Source: an uncultured Prevotella sp. (GTDB lineage: Bacteria > Bacteroidota > Bacteroidia > Bacteroidales > Bacteroidaceae). From it: 40,434 nt of DNA. Made by a program: the position numbers and the translations under genes. Shown here in pieces: positions 16,473-24,795 of this stretch. The stretch spans positions 1-40,434 of the forward strand of contig CAJONQ010000017.1 in assembly GCA_905235835.1 (NCBI GenBank), in the 5' to 3' direction. How positions within the stretch are numbered: the first letter of the stretch is position 1; the number at the start of each line of letters is the position of its first letter. The notes below the pieces were generated by a model that was not told the DNA's origin, made no database searches, and saw only the letters and a program-made list of their open reading frames with translations.

Positions 16473-16498
16473 CAGTCACATAAGAAAATAACGTTATT

Positions 16499-17476
16499 TT
16501 GATAGAGAAGCATATTGTATTAGAGGATATAGACCCCGTTGTATTTTATGGAACGGGGAATGTTCATTTGCAAATGATGCGCGCTTTATATCCCAAGCTG
16601 AGGATAGTAGCACGTGATAACGTCATTCGCATCTTGGGCGACGAGGAGCAGATGGCTGCATTTGAGGAAAGCGCAGAGAAGATGCGCCAACATGTACTAC
16701 ACTTTAACGCCTTAAAAGAGGAGGATATTATAGACATCGTCAAAGGGCATCGCACAAAAGATGACATACCAGAAGGAGTAGTATGCTATTCTATGTCTGG
16801 ACGCCCCATCAAGGCACGGTCAGAGAATCAGCAGAATCTTATCGACGCTTATGAGCAGAACGATATGGTATTTGCTGTTGGTCCTGCTGGAACGGGAAAG
16901 ACATATCTCTCGATTGCCCTTGCCGTAAAAGCTTTGAAAGAGAAAACAGCCAAAAAGATCATCCTCTCTCGACCAGCTGTTGAAGCAGGAGAGAAACTGG
17001 GATTTCTTCCTGGTGACATGAAGGACAAGATCGATCCTTATCTTCAACCACTTTATGATGCATTAGAAGACATGTTACCACAAGTTAAGCTCCAGGATAT
17101 GATGGAGAAACATGTTATCCAGATAGCCCCACTCGCTTTCATGCGAGGCAGAACACTGAGTGATGCCGTTGTCATTCTTGATGAGGCACAGAATACCACA
17201 CCTCAACAGATCCGCATGTTCTTAACCCGTATGGGATGGAACACAAAGATGATTATAACTGGTGACATGACCCAGATTGACCTACCACGAGAACAGAAAA
17301 GTGGGCTTGTTGAGGCGTTGAGGATATTAAAAGGTATTGAGGGCATCGGTGTGGTAGAACTCGATCGCAAGGACATTGTGCGCCATAAATTGGTAACTCG
17401 CATTGTCAATGCCTACGAAAGATTTGATAAAGATAAACAAAACAAAGATAACAATGAAAGCATTAACAAAGACTGA
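16499..17476 (+). CDS. phoH: PhoH-like ATPase
   Basis: A 325-residue cytoplasmic P-loop ATPase of the PhoH/PhoL type, linked in other bacteria to RNA metabolism and ribosome maturation. Residues of about 1-105 form the PhoH N-terminal region, and the ATPase has Walker A GPAGTGKT (128-135), [17 protein letters not shown] (a family hallmark), Walker [10 protein letters not shown] (about 225) and [11 protein letters not shown]. The start is TTG at 16499; no ATG or GTG fits the conserved N-terminus ([12 protein letters not shown]). The 3' end overlaps purC by 23 bases, an unusually long overlap, and the last residues ([15 protein letters not shown]) are low-complexity, so the tail may have been extended by loss of an earlier stop. 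Confidence 0.9.
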   Translation: MIEKHIVLEDIDPVVFYGTGNVHLQMMRALYPKLRIVARDNVIRILGDEEQMAAFEESAEKMRQHVLHFNALKEEDIIDIVKGHRTKDDIPEGVVCYSMSGRPIKARSENQQNLIDAYEQNDMVFAVGPAGTGKTYLSIALAVKALKEKTAKKIILSRPAVEAGEKLGFLPGDMKDKIDPYLQPLYDALEDMLPQVKLQDMMEKHVIQIAPLAFMRGRTLSDAVVILDEAQNTTPQQIRMFLTRMGWNTKMIITGDMTQIDLPREQKSGLVEALRILKGIEGIGVVELDRKDIVRHKLVTRIVNAYERFDKDKQNKDNNESINKD

Positions 17477-18401
17477 CTTCAATTTCGAAGGTCAAAAGAG
17501 TGTTTATCACGGAAAAGTTCGTGACGTGTATAACATTAACGATGACTTAATGGTCATGGTTGCAACAGACCGCATCTCGGCATTTGACGTAATTCTGCCT
17601 AAAGGAATTCCCTTTAAAGGACAAGTATTGAACCAGATAGCCGCTAAGTTTCTGGATGCGACCAGCGATATCTGCCCAAACTGGAAACTCGCTACCCCCG
17701 ACCCTATGGTAACGGTAGGATTGAAGTGCGAGGGGTTCCGTGTAGAGATGATTATCCGTGGTATTCTTACTGGCAGTGCTTGGCGTGAGTACAAGAACGG
17801 ATGTCGTGAGCTTTGTGGTGTAAAATTGCCTGATGGGATGAAAGAGAATCAGTATTTCCCAGAACCCATCATTACTCCAACAACGAAAGCTGATGAGGGA
17901 CACGACCTGAATATCTCTAAAGAGGAGATTATCGCTCAAGGTATCGTGAGCGTAGAGGACTATGCTGTAATGGAAGATTACACACGTAAGCTATTTGCCC
18001 GCGGTCAGGAGATTGCCCAAAAACAAGGATTGATCTTGGTTGATACAAAGTATGAGTTTGGAAAGCGTGATGGTAAGGTGTATCTTATCGATGAGATACA
18101 TACACCAGACTCCAGCCGTTATTTCTATGCTGACGGCTATGAGGAGAAGTTTGCTAAAGGCGAGCCCCAGAAACAACTCTCCAAGGAGTTTGTTCGTCAA
18201 TGGCTTATCGAACACAATTTCATGAATGAGCCTGGACAGGTAATGCCAGAGATTACTGACGAGTACGCTGAGAGTGTAAGCGACCGTTATATAGAGCTCT
18301 ATGAGCATATCATTGGTGAGAAATTTGTGAAAGCCAGTGATAACGATGATATCGCAGCTCGCATCGAGAAGAATGTTTCAGACTATTTAAAAAACAGATA
18401 G
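17454..18401 (+). CDS. purC: Phosphoribosylaminoimidazole-succinocarboxamide synthase
   Basis: PurC joins aspartate to CAIR with ATP in de novo purine synthesis. The protein is 315 residues, within the longer SAICAR-synthetase subgroup. Visible motifs are [10 protein letters not shown] (about 17-26), [13 protein letters not shown] (about 36-48), [12 protein letters not shown] (about 102-113), [10 protein letters not shown] and [13 protein letters not shown] (the two family signatures). The ATG at 17454 ([13 protein letters not shown]) lies inside the 3' end of phoH, so initiation is coupled to phoH translation. ubiE follows after 35 bases. A second purine gene, purM, ends the same gene string at 22944. 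Confidence 0.95.
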   Translation: MKALTKTDFNFEGQKSVYHGKVRDVYNINDDLMVMVATDRISAFDVILPKGIPFKGQVLNQIAAKFLDATSDICPNWKLATPDPMVTVGLKCEGFRVEMIIRGILTGSAWREYKNGCRELCGVKLPDGMKENQYFPEPIITPTTKADEGHDLNISKEEIIAQGIVSVEDYAVMEDYTRKLFARGQEIAQKQGLILVDTKYEFGKRDGKVYLIDEIHTPDSSRYFYADGYEEKFAKGEPQKQLSKEFVRQWLIEHNFMNEPGQVMPEITDEYAESVSDRYIELYEHIIGEKFVKASDNDDIAARIEKNVSDYLKNR

Positions 18402-18436
18402 ATAATAGTATCTATAGCCCCTATAGTTTCTATATT

Positions 18437-19171
18437 ATGAATTATAGACAAGAGACGATTAACCCTTATCATGAGGGAGAGAAGACAACGCAGGTGGAGC
18501 AAATGTTCGACAACATTGCTTCCACCTACGACACTCTCAACCATCGACTCTCATGGGACATTGACCGAGGTTGGCGTAAGAAAGCTATCAACCAACTGGT
18601 TCCTTATCAGCCAAAGACCATTTTAGACATTGCGACAGGTACTGGTGACTTTGCTATCTTGTCGGCAGAAATGCTGAAACCCAACAAATTAGTGGGAGCA
18701 GACATCAGTGAGGGGATGATGGAGATTGGACGAAAGAAAATTAAAGAAAAAGGATTGCAAGACATCATCACTTTTGAGAAAGAAGACTGCTTGCACCTTT
18801 CCTATGCTGACGGTACATTTGAGGCTGTAACTGCAGCTTTTGGTATTCGCAACTTTTCCGACCTTGATCAGGGACTGAGAGAGATGTGCAGGGTCCTGAA
18901 GAGTGGAGGTCATCTGAGTATAGTAGAGTTGACAACTCCTATCAGTTTCCCTATGAAACAACTCTTTCACATCTATTCCCACACTGTTCTACCTGTCTAT
19001 GGCAGACTTATCTCTAAAGACACCGCAGCCTATTCATATCTTACTAAAACCATTGAAGCATTCCCCCAAGGAGAACAAATGGTTAGTATCTTAAAGGATG
19101 CAGGATTTAGCGATGCTAAGTTCAAGCGATTGACTTTTGGTATCTGCACCATGTATTTTGCAACTAAATAA
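18437..19171 (+). CDS. ubiE: Demethylmenaquinone methyltransferase
   Basis: A 244-residue SAM-dependent methyltransferase (UbiE/MenG) that carries out the last step of menaquinone synthesis, acting on the product of MenA (encoded at 30781-31692). Motifs: [28 protein letters not shown] (start of the COQ5/UbiE signature), SAM-binding [11 protein letters not shown] (about 64-74), GADISEGMM (about 90-98) and [24 protein letters not shown]. Bacteroidota use menaquinone, so the MenG function applies rather than ubiquinone. It sits between purC and aroE with short gaps, consistent with one operon. Confidence 0.93.
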   Translation: MNYRQETINPYHEGEKTTQVEQMFDNIASTYDTLNHRLSWDIDRGWRKKAINQLVPYQPKTILDIATGTGDFAILSAEMLKPNKLVGADISEGMMEIGRKKIKEKGLQDIITFEKEDCLHLSYADGTFEAVTAAFGIRNFSDLDQGLREMCRVLKSGGHLSIVELTTPISFPMKQLFHIYSHTVLPVYGRLISKDTAAYSYLTKTIEAFPQGEQMVSILKDAGFSDAKFKRLTFGICTMYFATK

Positions 19172-19184
19172 AGGAAAAGAATTT

Positions 19185-19931
19185 ATGGACAAGTACGGAC
19201 TTATTGGTTATCCTTTAGGGCACTCATTCTCCATCAGTTACTTCAACCAGAAGTTTCAGGATGAAGGCATTGACGCCGTGTATGAGAACTATGAGATACC
19301 TGACGTTGACGCACTCCCAGAAGTGCTTGGTTCCAATCCAGAGTTGAAAGGACTCAATGTGACAATTCCCTATAAGGAGAAAGTCATTCCTTTCCTCGAT
19401 AATATTTCACCAGAGGCACGTGCCATCGGTGCAGTGAATGTTATACGTATCACACATCATGGTAACAAGACCGAACTGAAAGGTTATAATTCTGATGTGA
19501 TTGGTTTTACCAAGAGCATTGAGCCGATGATTGACAAGAAGTGGCATCAAAAAGCACTGATTCTTGGTACTGGTGGTGCATCTAAAGCCATTGATTACGG
19601 ACTACGTAATCTTGGATTAGAGACTGTCTTCGTTAGTCGGTATGAACGTCCGAACACGATTCAATATAAGAGTATTACCCCTGAGGTGGTGAAAGAATAT
19701 AATGTTATTGTAAACTGCACCCCTTTAGGTATGTACCCCAAGACGGAGGAATGTCCAGAGCTTCCTTATGAGGCAATGGACAATCATACTATTCTTTACG
19801 ATCTTATCTATAATCCCGACGAGACGCTCTTCATGAAACGTGGTGCAGAATATGGTGCCAATGTGAAGAACGGACTGGAGATGCTGCTCTTGCAGGCATT
19901 CTCCTCATGGGAATTCTGGCACGAGAAATAA
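19185..19931 (+). CDS. aroE: Shikimate dehydrogenase
   Basis: A 248-residue cytoplasmic enzyme reducing 3-dehydroshikimate to shikimate with NADPH. Motifs: GYPLGHSFSISYFNQKF (8-24, substrate serines), LNVTIPYKEKVI with the catalytic Lys64, AIGAVNVI, GYNSDVIGF (Asp of the catalytic pair) and the nucleotide loop LGTGGASKA. The start at 19185 (MDKYGLIGYPLGHSFS) fits the family and has AAGGAAAAG about 6 bases upstream; the frame open from 19137 overlaps ubiE and is not used. The TPM-domain gene begins 9 bases after the stop. Confidence 0.94.
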   Translation: MDKYGLIGYPLGHSFSISYFNQKFQDEGIDAVYENYEIPDVDALPEVLGSNPELKGLNVTIPYKEKVIPFLDNISPEARAIGAVNVIRITHHGNKTELKGYNSDVIGFTKSIEPMIDKKWHQKALILGTGGASKAIDYGLRNLGLETVFVSRYERPNTIQYKSITPEVVKEYNVIVNCTPLGMYPKTEECPELPYEAMDNHTILYDLIYNPDETLFMKRGAEYGANVKNGLEMLLLQAFSSWEFWHEK

Positions 19932-19940
19932 TATCCTATT

Positions 19941-21146
19941 ATGACGACCTTCCTCTTTTTCCTCGGATATATCGCCCTCCTGTTGGGAGGGGGCTATGCC
20001 ATAACCCGTAAGTGGGACTATACGCCCACAACGGCACTGATGAAGAAGTCGTCGGACATCAACCAACTAACCAATCAATACAATGACGCCATCCTTGCTT
20101 TAGAGGATGCCTTCGATATGGACAAGGCACAAAGAGGGTGGTCCCTCTCCTCCTCCAGCATCAAGCGCCAGTACTCTAAGCGTTATCAGGCTTTAGAGCG
20201 TGAATACCACAGTAAGAGGCATCAGATAACTCATGTGTGGGAGCAGATGAACCCCGCTTGGTGCAAGGCACGTAACGTTTGGGGCTGGGTATTTTTCATC
20301 GGTACTATCAGTACGATTTTCTGTTGTATGGCATCCCTGCCTCTTGAAGAGGAATTTCCAATCACCGCAAGCATCAGTGAGACTGACACCCATTACTGGA
20401 ATGCGGAAAACATCCCTATCCCCCATCTGAAAGATGCGAGTCAGTATGTGTCCAATCCTGACAAGGTACTCACACAGAACACTGTTGACCAGATGAATGT
20501 GACCCTGCAACGTCTGGATAAAGAACTGAATATCGAGTCTGTAGTCATTGTTGTCAACCACATCGAGAACGATGACCCGTTCCGCTTCGCACAAGACGTA
20601 GGTAATAAATATGGTGTGGGAAGGAACGACCGGGGATTGATGGTGGTGGTTGGTTACCTTGACCATAGCATCAACATTTCACCAGGCAGAAGTCTTGAGG
20701 GAGATCTGACGGATGTGGAATGCCATCGTCTGCAGCAGCAATACGTTGTTCCTGCCATGCGAGCCGATATGCCCGATAGTGCGATGCTCTACCTGACGGA
20801 GGCTATCTTCGCCACGATGCAGAAGAAAGAACTCCCAGAGATGCCAAACCTTACCAGTCAGCATGAGGATATTGACTACGAGACAGCAATGACTATCGGG
20901 CTGTATATGTTATTCCTTGTCGTATGGGGCATTATTTTCCTGCACCAGAACAAGAAATACCAATGGATAGGAATACTCGGTGTTGCCTCTCTTCGCTCCA
21001 ATCCGTTCTATGAAGAAGAGTATTCCAGTGGCGGAGGAGGCGGCTTCAGTGGCGGAGGTGGTGGCTTCAGCAGCGGAGGTGGCTTCAGTGGAGGCAGTTT
21101 CGGAGGAGGCAGTTTCGGTGGCGGTGGTGCCACGTCACGATGGTGA
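19941..21146 (+). CDS. TPM-domain (YgcG-like) membrane protein with Gly-rich tail
   Basis: A 401-residue protein with an N-terminal hydrophobic segment (about 2-22), a second hydrophobic segment (about 111-131) and a third (about 312-334). Between the second and third is a TPM domain (VLTQNTVDQMNVTLQRLDKEL, SVVIVVNHIE, NDRGLMVVVGYLD, ISPGRSLEGDLTD), presumably outside the cytoplasm. The last 40 residues are a Gly/Ser/Phe repeat region (GGGGFSGG units). TPM proteins next to lemA are common and the pair is thought to act together at the membrane; the biochemical role is unknown. The first part (about 25-105) is a charged cytoplasmic helical region. Confidence 0.8.
   Translation: MTTFLFFLGYIALLLGGGYAITRKWDYTPTTALMKKSSDINQLTNQYNDAILALEDAFDMDKAQRGWSLSSSSIKRQYSKRYQALEREYHSKRHQITHVWEQMNPAWCKARNVWGWVFFIGTISTIFCCMASLPLEEEFPITASISETDTHYWNAENIPIPHLKDASQYVSNPDKVLTQNTVDQMNVTLQRLDKELNIESVVIVVNHIENDDPFRFAQDVGNKYGVGRNDRGLMVVVGYLDHSINISPGRSLEGDLTDVECHRLQQQYVVPAMRADMPDSAMLYLTEAIFATMQKKELPEMPNLTSQHEDIDYETAMTIGLYMLFLVVWGIIFLHQNKKYQWIGILGVASLRSNPFYEEEYSSGGGGGFSGGGGGFSSGGGFSGGSFGGGSFGGGGATSRW
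21028..21142 (+). repeat. Gly/Ser/Phe codon repeats at the 3' end of the TPM gene
   Basis: Short imperfect tandem units of the type GGCGGAGGTGGCTTCAGT encode GGGGFSGG-like repeats. Such tails are typical of YgcG-like proteins. Slippage-prone DNA makes the length likely to vary between strains. Confidence 0.7.
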
Positions 21147-21186
21147 CATCAATCGGAATATTGAAATAACGAAATAAATTAGAATT

Positions 21187-21774
21187 ATGAAAATCAGTAA
21201 ATCACTTATCGCAATTATCGCAGTCGTCGTCATCCTTGGCGTATGGGCTGCCAGTGCTTACAACTCAATGGTGGGCGTACAGGAGACTGCCACAACTGCA
21301 CTTGCCAACGTACAGTCAACCTATCAGCGTCGTGCCGACCTGATTCCCAACCTCGTGGAGACCGTCAAGGGCTATGCCGCTCATGAGAAACAGACCTTAG
21401 AGGATGTGGTTGCCGCTCGTACAAAGGCTACGTCTATTACGCTCGATGCAGAGAACCTGACTCCTGAGAAGATGAAGGAGTTCCAGCAGGCACAGGGTGA
21501 ACTGGGCAGTGCTCTCGGTCGTTTGATTGCCATTCAGGAGAACTATCCTGACTTGAAGGCAAATGAGAACTTCCGTGACCTGCAAGTACAGTTGGAGGGT
21601 ACAGAAAACCGTATCAACGAGGCTCGCAACAAGTACAATCAGGCTGTCCAGCAGTATAATGTAGTCATCCGTTCCTTCCCTAAGAACATCTTCGCCGGCA
21701 TCTTCGGTTTCGCCAAGATGGATAAGTTTGAGGCAGAGGCTGGAGCAGAAAAAGCACCACAAGTAAAATTCTAA
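21187..21774 (+). CDS. lemA: LemA family membrane protein
   Basis: A 195-residue protein with an N-terminal membrane helix (about 7-25) and a long helical outer domain. The family core is SYNxM-like AYNSMVGVQE (about 25-34), ALANVQSTYQRRADLIPNLVETVKGYAAHE (about 38-67) and NRINEARNKYNQAVQQYN (about 140-157). LemA proteins span the membrane once with the bulk outside; their exact function is unknown. The gene lies 40 bases after the TPM-domain gene and 6 bases before purM. The TPM-lemA pairing is conserved in many bacteria. Confidence 0.93.
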   Translation: MKISKSLIAIIAVVVILGVWAASAYNSMVGVQETATTALANVQSTYQRRADLIPNLVETVKGYAAHEKQTLEDVVAARTKATSITLDAENLTPEKMKEFQQAQGELGSALGRLIAIQENYPDLKANENFRDLQVQLEGTENRINEARNKYNQAVQQYNVVIRSFPKNIFAGIFGFAKMDKFEAEAGAEKAPQVKF

Positions 21775-21780
21775 TCGCTC

Positions 21781-22944
21781 ATGGACAATCGTTATATGAT
21801 GCGCGGTGTTAGTGCCGCCAAGGAAGACGTTCATAACGCCATCAAGAATATCGATAAAGGAATCTTCCCACAGGCCTTCTGTAAGATTATCCCCGATATA
21901 TTAGGTGGCGACCCGGAATATTGCAATATTATGCATGCCGATGGTGCAGGTACAAAATCCAGTCTTGCCTATATGTATTGGAAAGAGACTGGCGACCTCT
22001 CTGTATGGAAAGGTATCGCTCAAGATGCTATTGTTATGAATACCGATGACCTGCTATGTGTAGGTGCTGTGGACAATATCCTCGTTAGCAGTACTATTGG
22101 TCGAAATAAGATGCTAGTGCCAGGAGAAGTCATTTCTGCTATTATCAATGGTACGGATGAATTGCTTGCAGAACTGCGTGAGATGGGTATCGGTATTTAT
22201 CCTACTGGTGGTGAGACTGCTGATGTAGGGGATCTCGTTCGCACCATTATCGTAGACTCTACCGTCACATGCCGAATGAAACGAAGTGATGTCATCGACA
22301 ATGCAAACATACGTCCTGGCGATGTCATTGTCGGACTCTCCTCTACTGGTCAGTCAACCTACGAGAAGCATTATAATGGCGGTATGGGCAGTAACGGACT
22401 GACTTCCGCACGCCATGATGTATTCGCCAAGTATCTTGCAGAGAAATATCCAGAGAGTTTCGACCATGCTGTACCTGATGAGTTGGTATATAGTGGTAAG
22501 TACAAATTGACGGATGCTGTAGAAGGGTCTCCTATAGATGCCGGTCAATTAGTACTCTCTCCTACCCGCACCTACGCTCCTGTTATCAAGAAACTGCTGG
22601 ATGAGTTACGTCCTGATATTCACGGTATGGTACACTGTACTGGTGGAGCCCAGACGAAAGTGCTACACTTTGTCAGCGACAATTGTCATGTGGTCAAGGA
22701 CAATATGTTCCCTGTACCTCCGCTCTTCCATGCTATCCATGAATGTTCTGGTACTGATTGGAAAGAGATGTACCAAGTATTCAACATGGGACATCGCATG
22801 GAGATTTATGTACGTCCCGAGATAGCAGATCAAGTCATTGCCATCTCCAAGTCGTTTAATATCGATGCACAAGTTGTCGGACATATTGAGGAAGGCAGAA
22901 AGAGCCTAACTATCCAAAGTGAGTTCGGAACGTTTGAATACTAA
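21781..22944 (+). CDS. purM: Phosphoribosylformylglycinamidine cyclo-ligase (AIR synthase)
   Basis: PurM converts FGAM to AIR with ATP in purine synthesis. The protein is 387 residues, the longer Bacteroidota form. Motifs: HADGAGTKSSLAYMYW (about 57-72), AIVMNTDDLLCVGA (about 88-101), PTGGETADVGDLVR (about 140-153), and VGLSSTGQSTYE plus the GMVHCTGGAQTK and MGHRMEIYV segments of the C-terminal half. It is the last gene of the long plus-strand string, with a strong terminator just after. Annotation can confuse this subgroup with other AIR-synthase-like proteins, but the ATP-binding motifs are intact. Confidence 0.9.
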   Translation: MDNRYMMRGVSAAKEDVHNAIKNIDKGIFPQAFCKIIPDILGGDPEYCNIMHADGAGTKSSLAYMYWKETGDLSVWKGIAQDAIVMNTDDLLCVGAVDNILVSSTIGRNKMLVPGEVISAIINGTDELLAELREMGIGIYPTGGETADVGDLVRTIIVDSTVTCRMKRSDVIDNANIRPGDVIVGLSSTGQSTYEKHYNGGMGSNGLTSARHDVFAKYLAEKYPESFDHAVPDELVYSGKYKLTDAVEGSPIDAGQLVLSPTRTYAPVIKKLLDELRPDIHGMVHCTGGAQTKVLHFVSDNCHVVKDNMFPVPPLFHAIHECSGTDWKEMYQVFNMGHRMEIYVRPEIADQVIAISKSFNIDAQVVGHIEEGRKSLTIQSEFGTFEY

Positions 22945-22963
22945 TCACAAGGTTACTAGTAAA

Positions 22964-23000
22964 CAAAAGGGTGGTTTCCTTACGAGAAACCACCCTTTTG
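22964..23000. terminator. Bidirectional terminator between purM and the DUF4293 operon
   Basis: A perfect 15-base stem (22964-22978 with 22986-23000) with a 7-base loop begins with CAAAA and ends with TTTTG. It has an A/T tract on both sides and can serve the plus-strand purM operon and the convergent minus-strand operon ending at 23033. Confidence 0.9.
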
Positions 23001-23032
23001 TCGTAATGAAACTTATAGTTTGTTACTTACTC

Positions 23033-23485
23033 CTATCTGATTCTATCTGCTGCACGAACTAACCGTTCGTCTGCTATAATACCCTTGCGAGCTATAAAGA
23101 GAAGAATAACAATAACAGCTGGGAAGGATGACGCAATCTCTAAATGAAAGTTCGTGGCATCAGGTGCCAACTTTTTACTTACTACTATCATTGCGATATA
23201 CCAAAATACCATGATAAATATATTTACCATACTTAGGCGAGCTTGTAAAGGACGACGCTTATACAAGAATATGGTACAAACACTCAAAGTAGTAGATAAA
23301 AGCATTAATATGAACAACGGGCATGGAATAAAAGTACTGGTACTATTACCTCCTATTGCCCATAAACTAAACACACGATATGTAGTCATTCCCTCATAGG
23401 ATACTGTAGCTAGCTGCATGCACAATGAAAGAATCCCAAAGACAGCAGCAAGAAAAAGAAAAATCGTTTGCTTACGTTGTATCAT
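23033..23485 (-). CDS. DUF4293 four-helix membrane protein
   Basis: A 150-residue inner-membrane protein with four hydrophobic segments (about 7-27, 55-75, 84-103, 119-136), matching the Bacteroidota DUF4293 family. It begins MIQRKQTIFLFLA, a typical family start. It is the last gene of a three-gene minus-strand operon (bamD, omega-like subunit, this gene), starting 4 bases after the omega-like stop. This arrangement is common in Bacteroidales. The function is unknown. Confidence 0.8.
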   Translation of the reverse strand: MIQRKQTIFLFLAAVFGILSLCMQLATVSYEGMTTYRVFSLWAIGGNSTSTFIPCPLFILMLLSTTLSVCTIFLYKRRPLQARLSMVNIFIMVFWYIAMIVVSKKLAPDATNFHLEIASSFPAVIVILLFIARKGIIADERLVRAADRIR

Positions 23486-23489
23486 ACAA

Positions 23490-23837
23490 TTAGAAATGTT
23501 CCTCCTGCATCATGGATTGATCACGAGCAGGATCACGCCAATAAACTTTATCCTCTACAAATTCCTGAGTTGCCAATAATGTTGGTTTAGGCAATTTCTC
23601 GTAATAACGGGAAATCTCAATTTGCTCACGATTCTCAAAGACTTCCTCCAAAGAATCATTATAAGATGCAAACTCTGCAAGTTTCTTGCTCAAATCTTCT
23701 TTAATCTGAACACTAATCTGATTAGCACGCTTAGATATAATTGCCACACTCTCATAAATGTTGCCCGTCTCCTCACATAGATCCATAATGTTACGTGTCA
23801 CTGTATTGACGGGAGCTTTTGACTTTTTGTAATCCAT
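23490..23837 (-). CDS. rpoZ: RNA polymerase omega-like subunit (Rpb6-related)
   Basis: A 115-residue protein matching the Bacteroidota omega-subunit family. The family core is the segment ETGNIYESVAIISKRANQISVQIKEDL (about 25-52), which resembles the NxYExVxIxxKRAxQI pattern of omega/Rpb6. The C-terminal third (REQIEISRYYEKLPKPT...) is a Bacteroidota extension. It lies between bamD (3-base gap) and the DUF4293 gene (4-base gap), probably co-transcribed. The omega assignment is by family pattern; the extension's role is not known. Confidence 0.78.
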   Translation of the reverse strand: MDYKKSKAPVNTVTRNIMDLCEETGNIYESVAIISKRANQISVQIKEDLSKKLAEFASYNDSLEEVFENREQIEISRYYEKLPKPTLLATQEFVEDKVYWRDPARDQSMMQEEHF

Positions 23838-23840
23838 ATA

Positions 23841-24668
23841 TTATTCTTTTGTTACTTTTTTACATTTGGTGATAAATTTCTCTGCAGTTGCGCATTCCTT
23901 TGACTCAGGATATTCATTAAGAAAGCCGTAACACTCATCTTCCGCATCACGATAGCGATCTAAACGTCTCTCTTCCGAACTGTTCTCTGCCAAATAGAAT
24001 TTACTTTTCATAATAAGTACGGAGAACTTCTCGCGTATCTTCGTATAAGGATAGTTCTTCAATGCATTTTGCGCTGTTATAATACAGGCCTCATAATTAC
24101 TTTCTGTATTTGCATTGATATTTCCAAAATATCCTCCCAGATTATAATATAATTGTGCCGAAAGGTATTCTTTCTGTACTAAATTGTCCTGCAAATCAAA
24201 TAAACGCTGCTGGGCTACTGGTCTCAATTCTGAATCTGGATACAAATCAAGGAATTGCTGGTATGCATTAATTGCGCCTACAGTAGGTGTCTGATCCAAA
24301 CGAGGCTCTGGGGCACTCCTATATAGCGATTGTCCAACATAAAAAGAAGCTTGTTCAGCAAAATTACCTTTTGGATAACTAGAATAGTACTTTTTGAAGG
24401 TAGCACTAGCAGACTCATAATCCTTGTTACAGTATTGTGACATACCTAACAAATAAAGACATTCCTGTGCATTATCCCTTCCTTTTTGAAGCATCACCAA
24501 ATCTTGAAGTAACGAACTTGCCTGTTGAAATTTGCCTATGGCAAAACACTGCTTAGCATATTCGTACTTATAATCGTTATCCGCAGTCTTATAAACTTTG
24601 TTAAACTCTGAAGCACAACTACTCAAAAGAGCAGCCATACAGAGAATCAAGAGATAGCTTTTATTCAT
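23841..24668 (-). CDS. bamD: Outer membrane assembly lipoprotein BamD
   Basis: A 275-residue periplasm-facing outer-membrane lipoprotein with TPR-like helical repeats, part of the BAM complex that inserts beta-barrel proteins. The signal peptide ends in the lipobox LLSSC with Cys18. Repeats are seen as YEYAKQCFAIGKFQQASSLL, CLYLLGMSQYCNKDYESA, FxKYYxxYPKGNFAEQASFYVGQSL and AINAYQQFLDLYPDSELRPVAQQ, the classical BamD pattern. It is the first gene of the operon and has its own promoter (24689-24719). Confidence 0.92.
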   Translation of the reverse strand: MNKSYLLILCMAALLSSCASEFNKVYKTADNDYKYEYAKQCFAIGKFQQASSLLQDLVMLQKGRDNAQECLYLLGMSQYCNKDYESASATFKKYYSSYPKGNFAEQASFYVGQSLYRSAPEPRLDQTPTVGAINAYQQFLDLYPDSELRPVAQQRLFDLQDNLVQKEYLSAQLYYNLGGYFGNINANTESNYEACIITAQNALKNYPYTKIREKFSVLIMKSKFYLAENSSEERRLDRYRDAEDECYGFLNEYPESKECATAEKFITKCKKVTKE

Positions 24669-24688
24669 TCTATATCAAATTTGACTTG

Positions 24689-24719
24689 CAAAATTAGTCA
24701 TTTTTCCGATAATTCCAAA
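24689..24719 (-). promoter_or_regulatory. Promoter of the bamD operon
   Basis: On the minus strand, TTTG (24716-24719) and TAATTTTG (24689-24696), followed by CA, are spaced by 19 bases. The transcript would start about 15 bases before the ATG at 24668. Confidence 0.75.
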
Positions 24720-24761
24720 GGAAAACGAACGAATTTTAGCAATTATCGCAGGATTATAACG

Positions 24762-24789
24762 TTTGTTACGAAGAAATTTAGTACTTTTG
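24762..24789 (+). promoter_or_regulatory. Promoter of uvrB
   Basis: TACTTTTG (24782-24789) followed by CA is a clear -7 box. The nearest TTTG (24762-24765) has only 16-base spacing, shorter than usual. Transcription would begin within about 3 bases of the uvrB ATG at 24796. Confidence 0.6.
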
Positions 24790-24795
24790 CATGAT

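Noticed and set aside
21028..21142. Gly-rich repeats as a CRISPR-like or minisatellite array
   Set aside because: They are coding repeats of a YgcG-like tail, with irregular units and no spacers.
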